From Theobroma cacao (lineage: Eukaryota > Streptophyta > Magnoliopsida > Malvales > Malvaceae), in assembly GCF_000208745.1 (NCBI RefSeq), contig NC_030853.1, positions 28,010,061 to 28,074,060 of the forward strand: DNA of 64,000 nucleotides, given 5' to 3'. Numbering within the stretch: the first letter of the stretch is position 1; each line of letters begins with the position of its first letter. The notes under the pieces are model-generated. The model made no database searches and was not told the DNA's origin. It saw only the letters and a program-made list of their open reading frames with translations. The position numbers and the translations under genes are program-made. Shown here one piece after another: positions 60,906-64,000 of this stretch.

Positions 60906-63103
60906 TTAGAACAAGCGGGCAAAGTCCAGAATTGAGGCCAAGGGATTGCCCCTCCTTTCATCTCCACGCTGCCTCTGTTGAGAGAAAGACATGAAATACG
61001 ACTCATCCGGGTTGTTGAATATATTATCTACCAATTTCGATGGTACCCCAAATGATAACTCCTTTGCCTCGCTATCCATTTGTCTGACCAAGTTCTTTTT
61101 CCCTATAGAATCAAACAAGAACCAATTGATCAATTAATAAGCGGAGGCTTTTACAGTGAATTTGATGACATTTGTGTTTTGCTTGTGATTCAGAAAAAAA
61201 GGCCTACCTGCAAGGAAAATTCTCTGGTTGTTCTGGGCGTTGAGTCCAAACGCAACTGCATTCAGGGGCTGGTCTTTGGTTGCAAAGAATGTAACTGCAT
61301 GGCCTGCCGGGGCTACAAAGACGTCACCAGGTGACAATGGGGCTTTGACCTGCTGGAATTCTCCAAATGTCTCCTCTTCTGACTCTTCTTCTTGTTCTCT
61401 TCTGTCTTGCCTTCCACTTTGGGATCCCTGGCTCTGTCTGGAGAGATGAGGGCAAGCCATTTGAGCGTACCCATATCCGTCCGTGACAAACACCACGAAT
61501 GTAGCCTTAGAATTGTAGTGTGGCACAAATATGGCTCCCTGCAAAAGGATTCATGAGCTTATATTCATGAAGCTAATCTAGTAATCGTATGAGTAGACAA
61601 GAGAAAAATTTTAATGAAATTATTGAAAAAAATCATTTGATTTTAAGTACCTGATTCAGTTTGAAGGCTGAAACAGCGACATCCATGTTCTGAAATTGAC
61701 TGAAGTCCTCAGGACAAGCCTCAAAGAAGCGTCCGTTTTGGTTGGAGTAGACAGGCGATTGGCTCAATAGATTGATGGCAAGTCTCTCCCCGCCTCTGTG
61801 CCTTGGAGAAGTAGCTTGTTGGCTTATTGCTCTTATCTGCTCTGGTTTGGCTTTCCGGAACATACCCTGCTGCCCCTGCTGCCTCATCTGCCCTCTCTGT
61901 TCCTCCAAGATCTCCTCCAGCTTCTCTCTTTGTGTCTAACAAACAAGATAAAAATGAATAAATAAATAAACAAGTAAAAGACAAGAGAAAGTAAAAACAA
62001 AAAATTGATTCATAGCTAGTCAAAGAACCATATACATTGAAGACGGTCTCAAGAACTTCATAGCTGAAGGCTCCGTAATATGATTCAGGTTTATTATTTC
62101 CAGCGGGGAAGAATAACTGCAGCAATTATAAGTACAGGGTCAATAGACTAACCAAGACATCAAGGTTATGTAGAAACTTCTAATAAATAAATGTTAAAGT
62201 AGAAAACCTCATATTTGCCAGGAGAATTAACAGGCAGGGCGAGCACAGCTATGGTTAGCTTCTCTTGGTTGTCTTGGCTAACCACGTAAACAGTGCTTCC
62301 TGCAGGAACGCTGACTACTGTTCCACGCTGTACATTATAGGACTCTTTGTTTTCATGAGTCACAAACGTAATTGTCCCCTTTCCTGACACAGAAATAATT
62401 TACTATGTTTTCAATCAATGGTGATTTGGTGATAAAAGCCGCAAAATTTTGTTCGAAAGGGAAGAGAATTACCGTTTGTCACGAAGTAAATTGCCTCAGC
62501 ATCACAGTGGTGCGGAAGAATAAAAGTGTTGGGATTTGCTTCGAACATGGCCAAGCGGTAATCGTTGATGCCCTTGAGTGGAGGAGAGTTCTCAGCAAAC
62601 CTCTGGAGGATCTTGAAGTTGCCCTCTTCATCCCTGAATCGAGTTTGGAATGATCTTCTTTTAGGAAAATAGTAAGGATTGTTTCTTTGTTGCCCTTCTT
62701 CTTCTTCGCTCCTATTTTTTTTGTGATTATGGTAATTCTCGTGCTCGCCTCTCTCTTGTTCCTTATATTGCTCCCAGCATTTTCTCTGGCACTGCTGCTG
62801 CTCTCTCTGCCCCTGTTGTTGCTCTTGACAACGCCCTTGACATTGCTGGTATTGCCTTTGAAGCTCTTCTTCTTGCTGTCTCTGCTGCTCCTTGTACTCC
62901 CTTTCACAGCGTTGTTCACACTGCTCTTGCTCCCTTTCTTCAGTCGCTTCCGACTCGCATCGCCTCTGGCATTGCTCGTATTGCTGTCGAGGATCACGCT
63001 CATATTGTTTTCTGCCATAGGCGCTGACACCGGAACAAAGCAACCCAAAAGAAAGGAGAAGAGAGAAGATCAAAACTATGAAAGGAGACTTACTGATCAC
63101 CAT
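60906..63103 (-). CDS. 7S vicilin seed storage globulin
   Basis: Six exons, 63103-62473, 62383-62208, 62116-62036, 61935-61651, 61538-61208 and 61102-60906, encode 566 residues. It is the major 7S globulin of cacao seed, stored in protein vacuoles and broken down on germination. The signal peptide ends near GVSA (residue 28). Residues 29-150 are Gln/Glu/Arg-rich with four CxxxC motifs at Cys45/49, 62/66, 88/92 and 105/109. Two cupin halves follow: the first from about residue 160 ([16 protein letters not shown]), with [14 protein letters not shown] at the exon 1 boundary; the second around [20 protein letters not shown]. Six exons is the standard vicilin layout. The start is the Met before [11 protein letters not shown]. 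The gene looks intact. By memory, At3g22640 (PAP85) is syntenic. Confidence 0.97.
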
Positions 63104-63162
63104 ATTTGCTATGCTTTTGATCTGTGTTTTCTTCTTGGTGATAAGAGCAAAGAGAGGCAACG

Positions 63163-63170
63163 TATTTATA
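63163..63170 (-). promoter_or_regulatory. TATA box of vicilin
   Basis: TATAAATA on the minus strand, about 60 bases before the start codon, giving a leader of about 30 bases. Confidence 0.8.
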
Positions 63171-63190
63171 GAAGGCGGAGGCTAAGCTTT

Positions 63191-63233
63191 TGCATGCAAA
63201 TCTCCATCTACGTGTAGAAGACATTGACATGCA
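63191..63233 (-). promoter_or_regulatory. RY repeats and ACGT core of the vicilin promoter
   Basis: A palindromic RY repeat TGCATGCA at 63191-63198 and a second CATGCA at 63228-63233 flank an ACGTG core at 63210-63214. RY motifs are bound by the B3 factors ABI3/FUS3/LEC2 and ACGT cores by bZIP factors. All lie within about 70 bases upstream of the TATA box, the usual seed-promoter arrangement. Confidence 0.7.
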
Positions 63234-63317
63234 AGGTGACGAGTGTGCAAATTAACAGGACAAATACTTTGAATCCTTTTCTTAAGATGGGGAAACTATC
63301 GAGACGCAACATCCCTT

Positions 63318-63323
63318 CACGTG
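63318..63323. promoter_or_regulatory. G-box upstream of vicilin
   Basis: Perfect CACGTG (within TTCACGTGGT), about 150 bases upstream of the TATA box. G-boxes/ABREs are bound by bZIP factors active in maturing seeds. Confidence 0.6.
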
Positions 63324-64000
63324 GTACGGGCAGGGTCCGGACAAGCATTGGTACCATGAAATTGTTGGTCGGATCTGCAACTAGATGTAGCGAAGTGATG
63401 GTGCTTGGCAGCAGAGCTGCTCGATTAATTTTGTTCTTGTGCGTGAACTTAGTTGAGTTAAAGAGTGGGAATTGTGTGTGTTAAGGCGAATTAGGAATGC
63501 GTTTCATTGAGTTGGATTGGACGTAACACGAGTTAAGATTGAGTTGATAATGATCTGCACTCTGCAGAATCTACCGCTCATGTTGTACACCTGTTGGCGT
63601 GCATGGCGATGAGCTGCAAGGATATGATATGAACAAATTTTGACGTAATTTTTTTTTTATTTTCCTCGATTTAAATGGAGAAAATTGTGAAAAATAATCT
63701 CTAGTGAGTTTAAAAATAACTTAAAATATAAAGGTAACTGTTTTTTTTTTAATTTTGGAATAAATTGATAAAAAATGCCCTTAGATATATTTTTAGTAAA
63801 TTAATCTCTCGATATTTCCCTCCCGACGTATAAAAAAATTAAAGATAAATTATGAAAAATGGTCATGTTGATAACTCATTTCAAAATAGCTCTCAAAATA
63901 AAATTAATTGTTTTACTTATATTTAACCATAACTAAAATAAATACTCTTAAAACTATTTCAAATAAGTTAAATCATTCGTCACAATTTCTCCTATCTCTG

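Larger units (their letters stand above)
63104..64000. other. vicilin promoter and right end of window
   Basis: Upstream region of the vicilin; no other gene. The part beyond about 63640 is AT-rich with T- and A-runs. Confidence 0.5.

Noticed and set aside
62687..63217. Long plus-strand open frame of about 176 codons, Leu-rich
   Set aside because: It is the antisense of the Gln/Glu-rich vicilin exon 1 (CAG/GAG codons read backwards as Leu), not a gene.
1..64000. CRISPR arrays, operons, ribosome binding sites, organelle DNA insertions
   Set aside because: The sequence is nuclear plant DNA; no spaced repeat array and no plastid or mitochondrial gene fragment was recognised.

Overview
The window is plant nuclear DNA, most probably cacao (Theobroma cacao, Malvaceae). 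The strongest species clue is the 7S vicilin at the right end, which I recognise as the cacao storage vicilin from its Gln/Glu/Cys-rich N-terminal region, its two cupin halves and its reconstructed length of 566 residues. GT-AG introns, AT-rich spacers, (TA)n microsatellites and short retroelement relics also indicate a dicot. All gene models were built by reading splice junctions, and every junction used keeps the reading frame.

Layout: 1-10 kb is mostly spacer with one small DUF1677 gene (-). 10.0-14.0 kb holds a nine-exon plastid folate/biopterin transporter (FBT1-type, -). 16.3-17.5 kb holds an FCS-like zinc-finger (FLZ/DUF581) gene (-) with a long leader. 18.9-28 kb is gene-poor: one tRNA-Arg(UCU) and a SINE-like insertion with a perfect 16-bp target duplication. 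28-33.6 kb has three GNAT acetyltransferase paralogues (-,-,+), with two retro-insertions between the first two. 34.1-35.8 kb is CDC73/PHP of the Paf1 complex (+). 37.5-48.5 kb is a cluster of five eight-cysteine, apparently GPI-anchored lipid-transfer-like proteins (-,-,+,+,+). 48.8-52.2 kb is the SDE3 RNA helicase (-). 55.2-57.9 kb is the 20S proteasome beta subunit PBD (-). 58.3-60.2 kb carries small cysteine-rich secreted-peptide genes: an Ole e 6-like gene with a frameshift, a decayed defensin-like copy and an intact one. 60.9-63.1 kb is the vicilin (-), with a seed-type promoter.

The genes form no operon and no single pathway. From memory, the order DUF1677, FLZ, GNAT, PHP/CDC73, LTPGs, proteasome PBD, vicilin/PAP85 follows Arabidopsis At3g22540 to At3g22640, so the window looks like a conserved ancestral block. 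In cacao it also contains FBT1, SDE3, the Cys-rich peptides and transposons.

I found no sign of a wholly new biological system. The most interesting observations are the synteny block, the LTP cluster with an array of MSA-like motifs before one member, the three retro-insertions with readable target-site duplications, the broken small secreted-peptide genes, a Gly-to-Ser change in the acetyl-CoA loop of one GNAT copy, and the paired CxxxC hairpin modules of the vicilin.
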